Positions 11,468-45,799 of a stretch of 64,000 bases of DNA are shown piece by piece. Source of the DNA: Cepaea nemoralis (Eukaryota > Mollusca > Gastropoda > Stylommatophora > Helicidae); assembly GCA_014155875.1 (NCBI GenBank), contig JACEFZ010018131.1, forward strand, positions 42,501 through 106,500. The letters are read 5' to 3'. The number at the start of each line of letters is the position of its first letter. The stretch's first letter is position 1. Under the pieces are notes generated by a model, which worked only from the letters and a program-made list of their open reading frames with translations, was not told the DNA's origin and did no database searches. The position numbers were made by a program, and so were the translations under genes.

Positions 11468-11882
11468 CAGTGGTTCTCAACCAGTGGGGAATTTCCCCCT
11501 GGGGGGGGGGGGGGGGGGGGGGGAATTTAGGGTTTCCAGGGGAGACATTATTTCTCAAGATTGTGTTAACACAAGAACCGATTACTTGATGATTTTCCCT
11601 CCATACTTTACGGTTCTGTACTCCTGAAATTCGTTTTATAACGCAAGTGGACCTGCAAATTGTTTTATGTAGACGTCTAGGCTTGTTCTAGTATGTGTTA
11701 TTAATTTAGGTTCCATTTTTATGTATACTGTGTAGGGGGAATGGAGGATTTATAAGGAGGAAAGAGGAAATATGAAAAGGAAATTGGGGGGAGGGGGGGG
11801 GGGGGGGGGGAGAGAGAGAGAGAATGACATTCTGAACATGTGGTGAGGGGTGCATGGGCCAAAAAAAAGTTGAGAACCACTG
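11468..11882. mobile_element. hAT-type MITE, 415 bp
   Basis: It starts cagtggttctcaaccagtgg and ends gttgagaaccactg, so the termini are inverted repeats (CAGTGGTTCTCAAC). The flanking 8-mers are gtttagaa (11,460-11,467) and gtttagac (11,883-11,890), a 7/8-matching target-site duplication. An 8-bp duplication and CAGTG ends are the hAT signature. The interior holds two long G tracts (about 11,502-11,523 and 11,786-11,810) and no coding sequence. It is non-autonomous. Confidence 0.8.
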
Positions 11883-12049
11883 GTTTAGACGATGACCTTA
11901 AGATCGTTGCCGCGGAAAAATTAAAACTTGTCTCCAGGCCATTTACAGTCAATCCCTGCATCTAGACAGGTGCTGGACAGGACAAAAATGTCTGCCATAA
12001 GCAGGGGTTGAACCTGCTTCTAATTCAACTCACTGAAGAGTTGCCAACA

Positions 12050-12775
12050 TCATCATCATGTTCCATGCAAAAAAGTGTGGTTGGCCATGGTTCTCCAGTT
12101 CATCATCATGTGCCATGCCGATAGGCGTTGGCGGTCATATTTCGCCATCTCACTTGATCACCAGAGTCGTGGATTACCTCAGTGTTCCTGTCTTGACATT
12201 ATCACACGGCCAAGCCATCCAGGTATTTACTTCTCTGCCTTCCCCTTGTTCTCTTCCCCTCGATATTGCCAGTTGTCTCTAAATTCTCCAGTTTATTTCT
12301 TCTCATAACATGTCCAAAACCTTTTGACTATGTCTAATTTCTCTAATCAGTTTACGGTTTTCATGTGTGGGACTTGGTCATTGGCTTTTCTGTCTGTCCA
12401 TGGTATTCTTTGCATTTTCCTCAGAAACCACATTTCCACTGCCATCAGATGTTTTTCAACTCGTCTGGTCATTGTCCACACTTCACATCCATACAAAAGT
12501 ACAGGTTCTATGTAGCACCTCAACATTTTTTCTCGTTGCAAATGACATCTTTGTATTGGTTTTTCATCTTGCAAAAGGCTACCTTCGCCGTGGCAATTCT
12601 TGTTCTAATCTCTTCAAGGCATCTCTCATCAGATGTTATGACTGTTCCGAGATAACTGTACCAATTCACTTGTTTAAGAATATTCCCATTTACTTGTGTA
12701 TTATATCGTGGTATTTCCTTCTTCCTAGTGATGACCATAATCTGTGTCTTCTTACAGTATAATTCTCTAGCTCAC
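12050..12775 (-). pseudogene. CFDP2/RTE-like RT C-terminal half, remnant
   Basis: Minus-strand pieces read VNGNILKQVNWYSYLGTVIT (about 12,690) and KMLRCYIEPVLLYGCEVWTM (about 12,530). After these come VEMWFLRKMQRIPW (about 12,430) and a GKIEGK-type C-terminus ending near 12,100. This is the connection and thumb-like tail downstream of the RT palm. Near-identical relatives lie at 39.8, 46.8 and 59.2-59.8 kb. Frames are broken and the palm is absent. Confidence 0.75.
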
Positions 12776-12779
12776 ACCA

Positions 12780-13245
12780 TCACCAATCTTGAATATGGTC
12801 AAGGTTCTTAGGAAGATTATGCTATGTGGCTATGCAGTTGAGGTATTTACCTCTTTGACCTCCCCCGACTACTTTCCCAACATTGTTGTCTGTTGTTACT
12901 AAGTTGTCAAGTCTTCCCATGACGCGCTAAAAAATCTTCACTGTCAAATGTATCTAATTAATTATCATCTATTAAATTAATTAATTTATGGCTTTCATAT
13001 GTTTCTTGAAGGACTGTCTTATTTGTTACTCTGTACCCCTATGGTCGAGACAGGAACACAGAGCTGATCCACGACTTTGGTGATCGAGTGAGATGGCAGA
13101 ACATGACCGCCCACGCTTATCTGCATGGCACATGATGGATAGATGAACGCCCATGGTATCTTTTGTATTTTGCCCAGAAACCATATTTCCATTAGCAATA
13201 GATGTTTCATTGCTTGCCTGCTTACTGTTCATGTTTCACAAGTAT
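12780..13245. pseudogene. scrambled RT C-terminal fragments
   Basis: 13,045-13,140 encodes on the plus strand RDRNTELIHDFGDRVRWQNM, the very C-terminus of the family. 13,140-13,215 encodes MKHLLLMEIWFLGKIQKIPW on the minus strand, an upstream part. 12,790-12,940 looks like another minus-strand C-terminal fragment. The opposite orientations show rearrangement. Confidence 0.5.
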
Positions 13246-13254
13246 ACACATTAT

Positions 13255-13331
13255 AGATTTTACATATATACAGCAGTATAGATTTTACATACATACAACA
13301 GTGTAGATTTTACATATATACAACAGCATAG
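13255..13331 (+). repeat. 25-bp tandem repeat, 3 copies
   Basis: Three consecutive units of gattttacatatatacagc plus agtata with 2-4 differences. It lies just downstream (in gene orientation) of the NOL7-like gene's candidate poly(A) signal. Confidence 0.7.
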
Positions 13332-13394
13332 GTGAACAGTGAACCAGATTAGATCTTTCTCAGCCTTGAAAGGCTGTAATTTAATTTTCAATTA

Positions 13395-13400
13395 TTTATT
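13395..13400 (-). terminator. candidate poly(A) signal of the NOL7-like gene
   Basis: AATAAA on the minus strand, about 296 nt after the stop codon of the terminal exon. The position is plausible for a 3' UTR. No transcript evidence is available, and AATAAA is common in AT-rich DNA. Confidence 0.35.
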
Positions 13401-13695
13401 TACGATTGTGAGAAAGAATGCATACAAGTTTGTAAATCCTCTCTGTGTTTCAGACCTAAGCACACATACCTAATGTTACAGATAAGCTCCACACATTCAG
13501 CCATATAGATGAGCACCCACACAATTAACGGTGAGCACTTCACACATACATTCAGTCAGCACCTCACACAAACTCAAGCACACACACAAAATCTCACAGT
13601 TCACAAATAGGGCATAAAACATTCATAAATCATCAAACATAGCTTATCTCTCTCTCTCACACACACAACCAGACACAGATCAATTCAGCAGATTA

Positions 13696-37264
<23,569 letters not shown>

Positions 37265-37643
37265 ATTCTTAAGCATATGAAATCTGGCAAGGCCCTCGGC
37301 CCTCGGTGCAGATAACATCACAACAGAAATGACTAAAGCTTTAGAAGAATATGGACTAGATCAAGTCACCAGACTGCTGAACACATTATATGATACTGGA
37401 GATATACCTTCTGAATTATGCAACTCTGTATTTATTGCAATCCCAAAGAAATCAGGAGCCTTGGAATGTGATCAACATAGAACAATTAGTATAAAGAGTC
37501 ACATCACTAAAGATTTTGCTACGAATTATCATGCAAAGAGTGAGGAAGAAATTACAACCTGAAATAGGGGAAGAAAAATGTGGGTTTTTAGAAGGAAAGG
37601 GTACAGTAAATGCTGTGTATATGCTGCGAACAGTTATTGAACG

Positions 37644-39713
37644 CAGTGTTGCCATCTCCTTTTGATGAAAAGGCACCAAAATCGTCCCCCAAAAAAGCAC
37701 CAAAAGGCACCAAAAATTTTTGGAAAGCACCAAAAAAATAAAGCACCAACTGTTTTTATTACAAATGTAATAAGGTAGCACATTATAATTTATTATTATC
37801 ACTTCATATTACAATGAAGTTTATTCCAGATCCGCCAAATCCCAATCAGAACTACTCTCGACCCAAAAAAAAGCACTAAATTGCAATAATATTTTTTGGG
37901 GAAAGCACTAAAACAAGCACTGGTTTTATTGAGTTATTCATTCAAAATGTTATAAAGTAGCACATTATAATTTATTATTATCACAAATATTAGAATGAAG
38001 TTATTCCAGATCTGCCAAATCCCAGTCAGACAACCTCTTCAGTTTCTGTAGCTATTTCCTGTTGTGTTTGCTCCTGCGATGATGATAATGATGATTGAAA
38101 GAAACGTGTATATGCCTCCTGTGATCCAATTTTTCGTAGGATATCCTTGGGTAGTTTATAATCATGACAGCATTTGCCATATCTTTTCATTCCATATCTA
38201 ATAGTCAAAACAGCTGTCAAACTCTTGATGCTCAGTCTGTTCCGTAATTTTGATTTTATAACTCCCATCTGACTGAAAATACGCTCCATGTCCGCATTAG
38301 AATGAGGTAAAATGAGCACAGTTAAAGCTAAATCTGTAAGATCTTGGAAAGGATTTTCACCGGTGGCATCCCTGTATGAGGCTATTTCTGCCCAATGTCC
38401 AAGTGTGTCAGAGGTCTGTGTCCACTGCATATGATGACGTTTTCTCCACTGGAAATCGATGCGGGTGAGAGTAGCTGCATCTTCTACAAACATTTTAGCA
38501 AAGATACAATATACATGGCTTTATTGGCTGTAGACATTCACTTCCACTAAGACATGACATGGACTGCAACACTCGAACGTTATCGGGCAAACATAAACGT
38601 AGCTTTGTCAACAGCTCTATTAAAAACTGGATGCACCTTCCACGAATTTCTTTCTCATCAGGAAACTGGTAGCCTGCTATTTCTTTCTCAAACTCATAAC
38701 CTAGATTGGAATTAGGATCTAAATAATCTTGAATAGCATCACTTTCTGTTATTTTTTACCTAGGAATAGCAATCTTTGAACTGATAGAATCAGTGAGTTG
38801 GACAAGATCGCTGAGTAGTTTTGTTGGATCCTGTATATCTGCTTCGAATTTCTTATTCACACTTTGAACTTCTCCGAAAATATGCTTGAGAAATATGAGA
38901 TACACATAGTTTTTCATGTCGCTAAACATAGAATTTAGAAGTTCTGCTGTATAACAGCGCTCGTTGAGTCTTGCTATATCAAAATGAGTTCTGAGCTCGA
39001 CCCACTGCTGCAATATTCTGACAATGGCAGACTGAATGGACATCCATCGTGTCTGGCTTAATTGAACAACCTTCATCGGCGGATGTTGTCCATGATTTAT
39101 TGAAGCAAACAGCTCCCTGTACTTTTCTTGACGAAGACTTGAGTAAAAAAACCAGTTATATGTTTTTCTAATCATGAACTCTATGTTCCTGGGCAGACAA
39201 GCAGCTGCAGCCTGCGACACTGCCAGCTGAAGGGAATGACATACACACCTAACTAGTACCAGATGAGGGAGGAAATTCGGATTTTAATTTTGTATATATT
39301 CCATTGTTTACACCTGTCATGACAGATGCATTGTCAGTGCCGAGTACAACTAGTCTTTGCAACTAAAGTCCATTCTTGTTTACACAATCTTTTAGCGCAT
39401 TGCATATTGCCTGCGCGTTGCAGTCACTCACTTCAACTAAATCGTATTAAAGGAAGTTAAATTACTTGAATATTGCGCGGTAATGTACTAAGACTGTTTT
39501 ATTCCCTCGCTTCAGTTAAAATTCGGCTTTTTAGTGTTCCCAAAATGATTTGTAAAGTAATTTTTACCCACCCCAAAAAAAGAACAAAAAAACACCCCCA
39601 AAAAAATTGTGAAGCACCAAATTCGCGCGGCCGCGCTAACTGTAAAATGTTTTCACTCAATGACTTTAAAAAGCACTAAATTTGGTGCGAAAAGAGTCAA
39701 AATGACAACACTG
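37644..39713 (-). mobile_element. hAT transposon, 2,070 bp, with 8-bp target duplication
   Basis: It begins cagtgttgccatc and ends gacaacactg, giving an inverted repeat CAGTGTTG(C/T)CAT. attgaacg occurs at 37,636-37,643 and at 39,714-39,721, a perfect 8-bp duplication. Both flanks contain arrays of aaagcaccaaa-type subterminal repeats. The transposase is on the minus strand but decayed and short at the N-terminus. Confidence 0.92.
38026..39460 (-). pseudogene. hAT transposase, decayed
   Basis: From upstream (39,460) to downstream. LVVLGTDNASVMTG (about 39,330) includes the conserved D-N-A-S block. VCHSLQLAVSQAAAACLPRN is near 39,220. Then FDIARLNERCYTAELLNSMF and FLKHIFGEVQSVN follow. The C-terminal dimerisation domain at about 38,190-38,310 reads LPHSNADMERIFSQMGVIKS and KLRNRLSIKSL. 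A stop at about 38,757 and a frame change near 38,493 break it. No BED zinc finger is seen. It is similar in style to ZNF862/DUF4371-type hAT proteins. Probably inactive. Confidence 0.8.
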
Positions 39714-39799
39714 ATTGAACGTGCTATAGAAGTAAACAAGGATATACATCTTTGCTTTATTGACTACACAAATTGATGCAGCCTAAAATCCCTTCCCAT

Positions 39800-40420
39800 T
39801 TTGACTGTCTATGTCTAATGACTCCAATCAGTTAACGATCTTCATTTGTTTCTTGAAGGACTTGTTCATTGGTTTTTCTTTCTGTCCATGGTATTCCTTG
39901 CATTTTCGTCAGAAACCACATTTCCACAGCCATCGGCTGTTTTTCAGCTTGACTGCTCATTGTCCACGCTTCACATCCACACAAAAGTATAGGTTCTATG
40001 TAGCACCTCAACACTCTTTTTCTCGTTTCAATTGATATCTTTTTATTGGTCAGTATGCTTTTTTTTATCTTGCAACATACTGACATATACACAAAGTGGA
40101 GAGTGGAAAAGAAGAAACAACAAAGACATTTATGATCTGTTTAAGTCCCCGCGAATCACTGGTATCATGAAAGCTAATAGACTGCAATGGCTGGGGCATA
40201 TAGAAAGAATGGAAGATAATAGGGAAACAAAACTCACTTACACTCAGGAAATAAATGACCGTAGACCCCGAGGTAGACCAAGAAGACTGTGGAGAGATAA
40301 TATACATACAGATCTACAGGCTCTTGGAATCAGCGACTGGCAAGAGAAGGTCAACCAGAGAGACGAATGGAGACGGCTTGTATCTGCAGCAAAGAACCTC
40401 AATGGCTTGGAATGCTGAAG
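39800..40420. pseudogene. two RT C-terminal fragments in opposite orientation
   Basis: 39,832-40,092 (minus) encodes RKRVLRCYIEPILLCGCEAW, TMSSQAEKQPMAVEMWFL. 40,105-40,418 (plus) encodes MKANRLQWLGHIERMEDNRE, NDRRPRGRPRRLWRDNIHTD and NQRDEWRRLVSAAKNLNG, an intact C-terminal 87 codons of a different RT lineage ending at a real stop. Duplicated at 46,825-47,408. Confidence 0.8.
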
Positions 40421-41794
40421 AAGAAGAAGAACATACTGACATGCTAGCGGCATGTTTATTTCGCACCTTACATCCCCACGTCTGGTGTTCGTTGTCTAGG
40501 GTGAGAGTTGAGGACTGGCAGGTTTCAGATGTGTGAAGTTGATGGTGTCCCTTATGACATGAGTGTTTGTTGATGGATGATCCAGTGTTGTACACCAGAT
40601 TGCTGGTCTTCATGGATGAGAGTTGCTATTATCAGTTTCAGATTATTTGTTCAGTGCCTTTGTTAAAATGTTGTAGTCTGTGTTTTAACGTGAAATTGGT
40701 CTGCAGCTCTTTCAAAGTGTCGTGTCGGTGTTGTCTCTCGGAATGAGAGTGATGTAAAACATATTGAAAATGGGTGAGATTTCTTGTTTGTGGAAAGATT
40801 CAATGTATGCTTTAGGTAGGAGTGATTTTGTTCGTGTAAATAAGCCCACCCCACCCCCCCTCTCCCCCACCCCCCACCATACAATATCAGCTCTTTGAAG
40901 TTCCTGATCCCTGTGTTAATTTAGTGACTGCTACTGTCTTGTATTGGCTGAAGGATACTGCGGTCTATGTGGCCATATGACATGGTGCAATTACCCTATA
41001 CATTACCTTCATATGCTTTCTTTCCAACCTCTACAATGTATTATTTTTTCCGCGTTTCCATCCTGTTTCAGGATATTGCGGTCAACATCAGCATCTTTCA
41101 GCTGTATGTTGATTCCTAGGCTAGATTACGCTCATCAGCACGCCACGACTTTCTGAGTGACCGACTCCATACTCTCATAAGTCACTGGCGCGACACGAAC
41201 CGCTTCCAATTCTCGTGCGCTTACGTCAACCACAAGAGTATTCGGGGTTACGGAAAAAGCTGCTAACTCCTCGGTCAGGGAGACCGACAATGTATACACT
41301 GCATATATTTCTCAACTCCTTGTCTCTTCCTCATTTTCCAAACGTGTATTGAGTGTTAAAGATGCCGCGTTCTGTAATGTATGCCAACACGTGTCCTGTG
41401 TATTTAGTTCGTGGATTAACGGGCGTTGCATGTGAGTGTCTACACTTTCACAATAGTCAAAACGGCGAGAATCACAAGGTGCTTTTTACTTTTACGTTAA
41501 TAAATGTTAGCACACAATCAATTATACGATTACCTATACCCTGTTAAAACTCAAGAGAGAAGTTATAATTAGGGTCTATCGCCAGGCTGAGATTAATAAT
41601 CATTTGAACGAGTCAGTCACAATTTGCAATATTGATTTTCTCACGCAGTGCGTATTGCTATTGTATTATTAAGTACAATGTAACATTTATCTTTTTATTT
41701 CATAGAAGATGAAAGCTGTTGATTTTATAGAAAGTGAAATAGCGTGTATGTTATCGATATTCCACTATCAACACTATCATGAAGTATATTTTAA

Positions 41795-41796
<2 letters not shown>
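40421..41796. other. unassigned sequence in duplication copy 1
   Basis: No recognised element. A C-rich tract is at 40,848-40,877. A minus-strand open segment at about 41,115-41,290 (VSLTEELAAFSVTPNTL) is preserved in both copies (61-codon frame at 48,123-48,308) but has no domain I recognise. Confidence 0.4.
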
Positions 41797-41881
<85 letters not shown>

Positions 41882-41882
41882 T
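41797..41882. repeat. (AG)n microsatellite
   Basis: About 86 bp, at the 3' end of the minus-strand RT/RNase H element. The counterpart in copy 2 is 48,781-48,863 with different interruptions. Confidence 0.95.
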
Positions 41883-41895
41883 CGACAGATCATCT

Positions 41896-43935
41896 TCATT
41901 GCACATCGAACCATTCAGTCCATAAGTACTCGGGTCCCCTCCTCAGCAAATCCCGCAGAGAGTAGCGGCTAACGACACCAGTTCTGTGTTGGTTTATCAA
42001 TCTTCTTTGGCTTCCTGCGTAATGTTCTTGTTTTGCCACATATCTTTTAATTTTCTGTTCTCGTAGTCTGACCATGGTTGTAGATTTGCAGTCATCACTT
42101 GGTTCTCGCAAAAGTCTTACTTCTCGTAGAGCATTCAGTATGTCAGCCTGGTCCATGGCGCATCCGCCCTCCACATTAGCCATACCTGCGAGCTTGTCAG
42201 GCCGCTCATTTCCTTGTACTCCCGCATGCCCTGGCACGAAGATGAAACTAATCTTTGTCAGCCGAGACCGTCCCAGAGACAGCAACCATTCTCTTCGGAT
42301 CCACCCCATCTCTATTCACTTGAGCATGCTCATTGAGTCGCTAAGGAAACATGCCATATTGAATGTCTGTCTCTCGAGCCATGTTATTGCTTTGCATACT
42401 GCCATGACTTCCATAGTCAGGCTACGTGTGGTCTCAGCAAAAGCACCAGAGTAATCCTTCACAATTCTCCCTCCGGCCCGAGCTGTAAAGGCCCATGAGC
42501 TTCTCACATGTCGAACGACCGACCCATCTGTGTAAATGACAGCATCACCGTCTGACGAATTCTCGAAAATCAACGCTTGTACTTCCGCCTCCACGGCAGC
42601 CGGATTTTCTTGTCTGCATGTTCTGTCTAGTTGGATGCAATCTGAAAAGGACGTACAGAAATCTGTTGGCACTTGTACTCACTCCTCGCCAGGTTCTAAA
42701 TCCTCCAGTGAACACACCTGTTGAAGAATGTCTTCGGCTTGACCCATCCACGACCTTCCTCTTTTTATCCTGCTGCCCTTCACCTTCCTAATTTCACTAT
42801 GCAGTGGATGTTGTGTGTTTGCATTAACTCTGAGGTTGACACGCGCTCTGCAAATTTGTAGTCTGTCTTCAATTGTTGGAAAATCAAGAAGGTAGCGCAT
42901 CGCCCTGCATGCTGTATTTTGTGTACATTTAAGAATAATGCGCATAGCTTCGTTTTGTATCCTTTCCATCCTTTCTATCTGCTTACGGCTGAGAGTTAGG
43001 ATCACAATCGCACAATCAAAAACAGACATGGCCAGCCCCTCGTATAGGAGGCATAGATGGCGCTGCTCACTGTTTGCTGCCACTGTCATCCGCATCGCAG
43101 CCACATCCCGCTTGGCCTTTGTTATCACCTTGCCTATGTGCTCATTATAAGCAAGGCTTCGATCAAAACGTATCCCCAGGTAATTCATTGCCTTCATTCT
43201 TTCCACAGTCTCTGAACACAGATTAACAGTTGGTGTTGGAGTGTTGACAATATGATTATTCAAAGAGAACCGTGTCACTGTTGCCTTTGTTGGGTTGATC
43301 ATTGTCCCAGCTTCAGCACACCAAGTACTTATGCGATTGAGTTCGGTTTGCAGTTCCACAGCAACCTAATATCTATCCTTACCCTGACGATACACTAAAA
43401 CATCGTCGGCATATGACAATGTCCTCCCCGGCCCAGTGATCTACTCGCTGGTGATTCTCACAGTGTAGGCGATGAACAGCACCAGTGATAATGGTGATCC
43501 CTGTGGTAGGCCAGGATATATTGTTGTTGGTTCCGAAGTCCAACAGCCACACCTAAAAACTACTTTCCGTTGGAAGAGGGCTGCAGCGATCCAACTAAGG
43601 AGGAACCGAAGCATTAGAATATCCAATGGTACTCTGTTGTACGCGTCCTCGCGATCAATAGCTGCAGCAAAGGTTTCAATGCCTGAGTGGGCACTTCATA
43701 AATATCATGGGCAAAAACTGCTGCATTGGTCTAGGTTTCTCTTTTGGGACGGTACCCTCCCAGGGTAGGTGGGAAAACACCTTGCTTCTTTAGCTGGCTT
43801 GATATTTTTCTGGCAATTAACTTTTCCAGCAGCTTGCCTATTGTATTCTGCATGGTTATTACTCGATATCCCTGAATTGTGGTGTGGTCTTTGCCAGGCT
43901 TCGGCAAGGGAATCAGACAGTGACAGTGAAAGAAA
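41896..43935 (-). pseudogene. RT/RNase H non-LTR element, 5'-inverted (copy 1)
   Basis: Minus order: LIPLPKPGKDHTTIQGYRVI and GKLLEKLIARKISSQL (about 43,900-43,800); YPGLPQGSPLSLVLF (43,500); YADDVLVYRQGKDR (about 43,395); INPTKATVTRFS (43,290); MERIQNEAMRIILKC (42,950); RNase H VIYTDGSVVRHVRSSWAFTA (42,530), FVPGHAGVQGNERPDKLAG (42,230) and a C-terminus near 41,900. Same family as the 15.1-17.3 kb element. Several frameshifts. The N-terminal RT segment continues in opposite orientation from 43,940. Confidence 0.88.
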
Positions 43936-44115
43936 TCATTGCTGTGCTTCGACGATAAAAAAAACTCTCCAGGGCAAGATGGCATAAGATATGACGACAT
44001 CAATAGGCGTACCGAAAACGAGCTAGAGAAGCCAACAGACATGTACAACAACAGTATAGGGATGATGCTAGCACTTTCATTGCTGTCTCTGAAGTCATCG
44101 TCATATTTTTGAAAC
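43936..44115 (+). pseudogene. inverted 5' segment of the RT/RNase H element (copy 1)
   Basis: The plus strand encodes NSPGQDGIRYDDINRRTENE then LEKPTDMYNNS, the RT fingers region that should sit just upstream of the HCHCLIPLPKPGKDHTT segment on the minus strand. The inversion junction is near 43,935. Confidence 0.85.
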
Positions 44116-44784
44116 ATGCAGCAAGTTAGGTGACATTAATTATACACATTGACTAATATTAGCAAGAGATTTGGAATTATTTGTCTTTGCTGGCATTTAC
44201 CAAATGTATGTTGTCCAAAGTGGGTAATGGATGTTAATTCCACTCTACCATTATCCCTACCTCGTTCAATATAAGAAATTAAATGTCCATCGACATGTTC
44301 AAATTAATAATCCTCTGACCGAGTCATTCACAATTCTGATATTAATTTGTTTTCCAATGAGTATAACTTAATCTTTGTTAAAAGGCGATCGATTTATAGA
44401 TTCGATTTTACCATTACCCTTATCCAGTTCAACCACAGAAGAGACGCCATAGTTTGGTCAAAACCTGGCTCGAAATAATAATCACGTGACCGAGTCTGCC
44501 ACAAATATGAGATTATGTGTTTTTTTTAGGCCATTCACAGGAGATTTGCAAAGGTGGGATGACATGAAGGCAAGCTCCTGTCATGCCTTCTGGTTCACAA
44601 ATCAGTTTAATGTCGTAGCGTCGGCCTCGTTTCAGCTGATAAGAACATATTTTATTATAAGAACTCGTGGTTCTTCCTTGGGGCAAGAGTCGCTCAGTAA
44701 TAAAGAATTTTAAAATGTAGAGACTTAAAACATGTGTAATAATCAATATATAGAGCAGCTTCATCAAGTCTTTACAAACATATG
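44116..44784. other. unassigned sequence in duplication copy 1
   Basis: About 670 bp, duplicated at 51,446-52,139. No domain or known repeat is seen. Confidence 0.4.
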
Positions 44785-45630
44785 GGTGAAGGAGACATTG
44801 CCACACATTTTAAGGACGCGTCAACAGTCCACCTTTACAAACGTAATGGAAACCTGTGACAGCCACCGAGGCATTTCCTTGCTCTCAATTGCAGGAAGAT
44901 ACTCGCCAGAATTCTTCTCAATCGCCTCACGGCCCATCCTCGATCAAGGTCTTCTTCCTGAGAGTCAATGTGGCTTCAGAAAAGAACGAGGAAATGTTGA
45001 CATGATTTTCGCTACAAGGCAGCTGCAAGAGAAATGTCAGCAACAGAACTCCAAAATGTTTCTCCACTTTTATTGACCTTGCAACGGCTTTTGATACAGT
45101 CAGCAGAGAAGGACTGTGGAAGATTATGGGAAATATGGCTGTCCACGAAAGTTTGTCCAAATAGTGCGCCTATTTCATGATGGTATGTAGGCAAGAGTAC
45201 AGGACAATGGTGAACTGTCTTCTGAGCTCTCTCCTGTTACGAATGGAGTGAAGCAAGGATTTGTCCTGTCACCAACACTGTTAAGTCTTATGTTTTCAGC
45301 TATGCTGGCGAATGCCTTTGAGAAACAACGACATAGGAACAGACATCAACTACCGCATGGATACAAAATTGTTCGTCTCAGAAGGTTGAAAGCTAAACCA
45401 AAAACTAACAGCGACACCGCCAGATAGCTCCTGTTTGCTGATGGTTGCGCTCTATATGCCAACACAGAGGTAGACTTGCAACACAATGTTTTAGCTTTCT
45501 CATATGCCTGTGTTAACATTGGGTTCAATATCAACTTGAGAAGACTTTAGTTGTGTAACAGCCAGCTCCAGAGAATAATCACACCGTGCCGAATATCAAA
45601 GTGAATAGTCATAGATTAAGTGTTGTAGAC
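44785..45630 (+). pseudogene. non-LTR RT fragment with C2H2-tail lineage (copy 1)
   Basis: It encodes ETCDSHRGISLLSIAG, DQGLLPESQCGFRKERGNVD, MIFATRQLQEKCQQQNSKMF, VKQGFVLSPTLLSLMFSAML and LLFADGCALYANTEVDLQ (FADD box as FADG). Frameshifts at about 44,895 and 45,062 are absent in copy 2. It ends where an LTR begins (45,631). Confidence 0.85.
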
Positions 45631-45784
45631 TGTCAAGATCCAAAATAAGGCCTTACAAAGGCGATAGGAGTTAACACTAGTCTAGTAGGGAGACACCAGG
45701 ACAGGAGAGAACACAAAGCACTATTAATAGGCCTCACCAAGGAGACACATTTGTGTCAGTACAGGGCTAATGCGTAACACTGAG
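45631..45784 (+). repeat. 5' fragment of LTR (copy 1, truncated by duplication breakpoint)
   Basis: It starts tgtcaagatccaaaataagg exactly as at 52,967 in copy 2 and follows it for about 150 bp. Then it is cut off at the duplication junction. Confidence 0.75.
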
Positions 45785-45799
45785 TCTAGTAGGGAGACC

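Larger units (their letters stand above)
37270..39775 (+). pseudogene. RTE-like RT fragment, interrupted by a hAT element
   Basis: 37,270-37,643 encodes [11 protein letters not shown] and [20 protein letters not shown], then IPSELCNSVFIAIPKKSG and ALECDQHRTISI, ending AVYMLRTVIER. 39,722-39,775 continues AIEVNKDIHLCFIDYT. The continuity is exact once the 2,070-bp hAT and one 8-bp duplication are removed. The RT palm (YADD) and beyond are absent after 39,775. Confidence 0.85.
38803..45784. repeat. about 7-kb tandem duplication, copy 1
   Basis: It is colinear with 45,800-53,115 over its whole length at about 95-98% identity by eye, with small indels. It contains the hAT 3' part, an RTE flank, RT C-terminal pieces, an unassigned 1.3 kb, (AG)n, a 5'-inverted RT/RNase H element, an unassigned 0.7 kb, an RT fragment and the first part of an LTR. 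Confidence 0.95.

Noticed and set aside
12365..12762. 96- and 131-codon plus-strand ORFs
   Set aside because: They are antisense to the RT C-terminal remnant on the minus strand. The same applies to 39,811-40,035, 46,804-47,073 and 59,418-59,645.
42074..42454. 126-codon plus ORF
   Set aside because: Antisense to the RNase H region of the minus-strand element.
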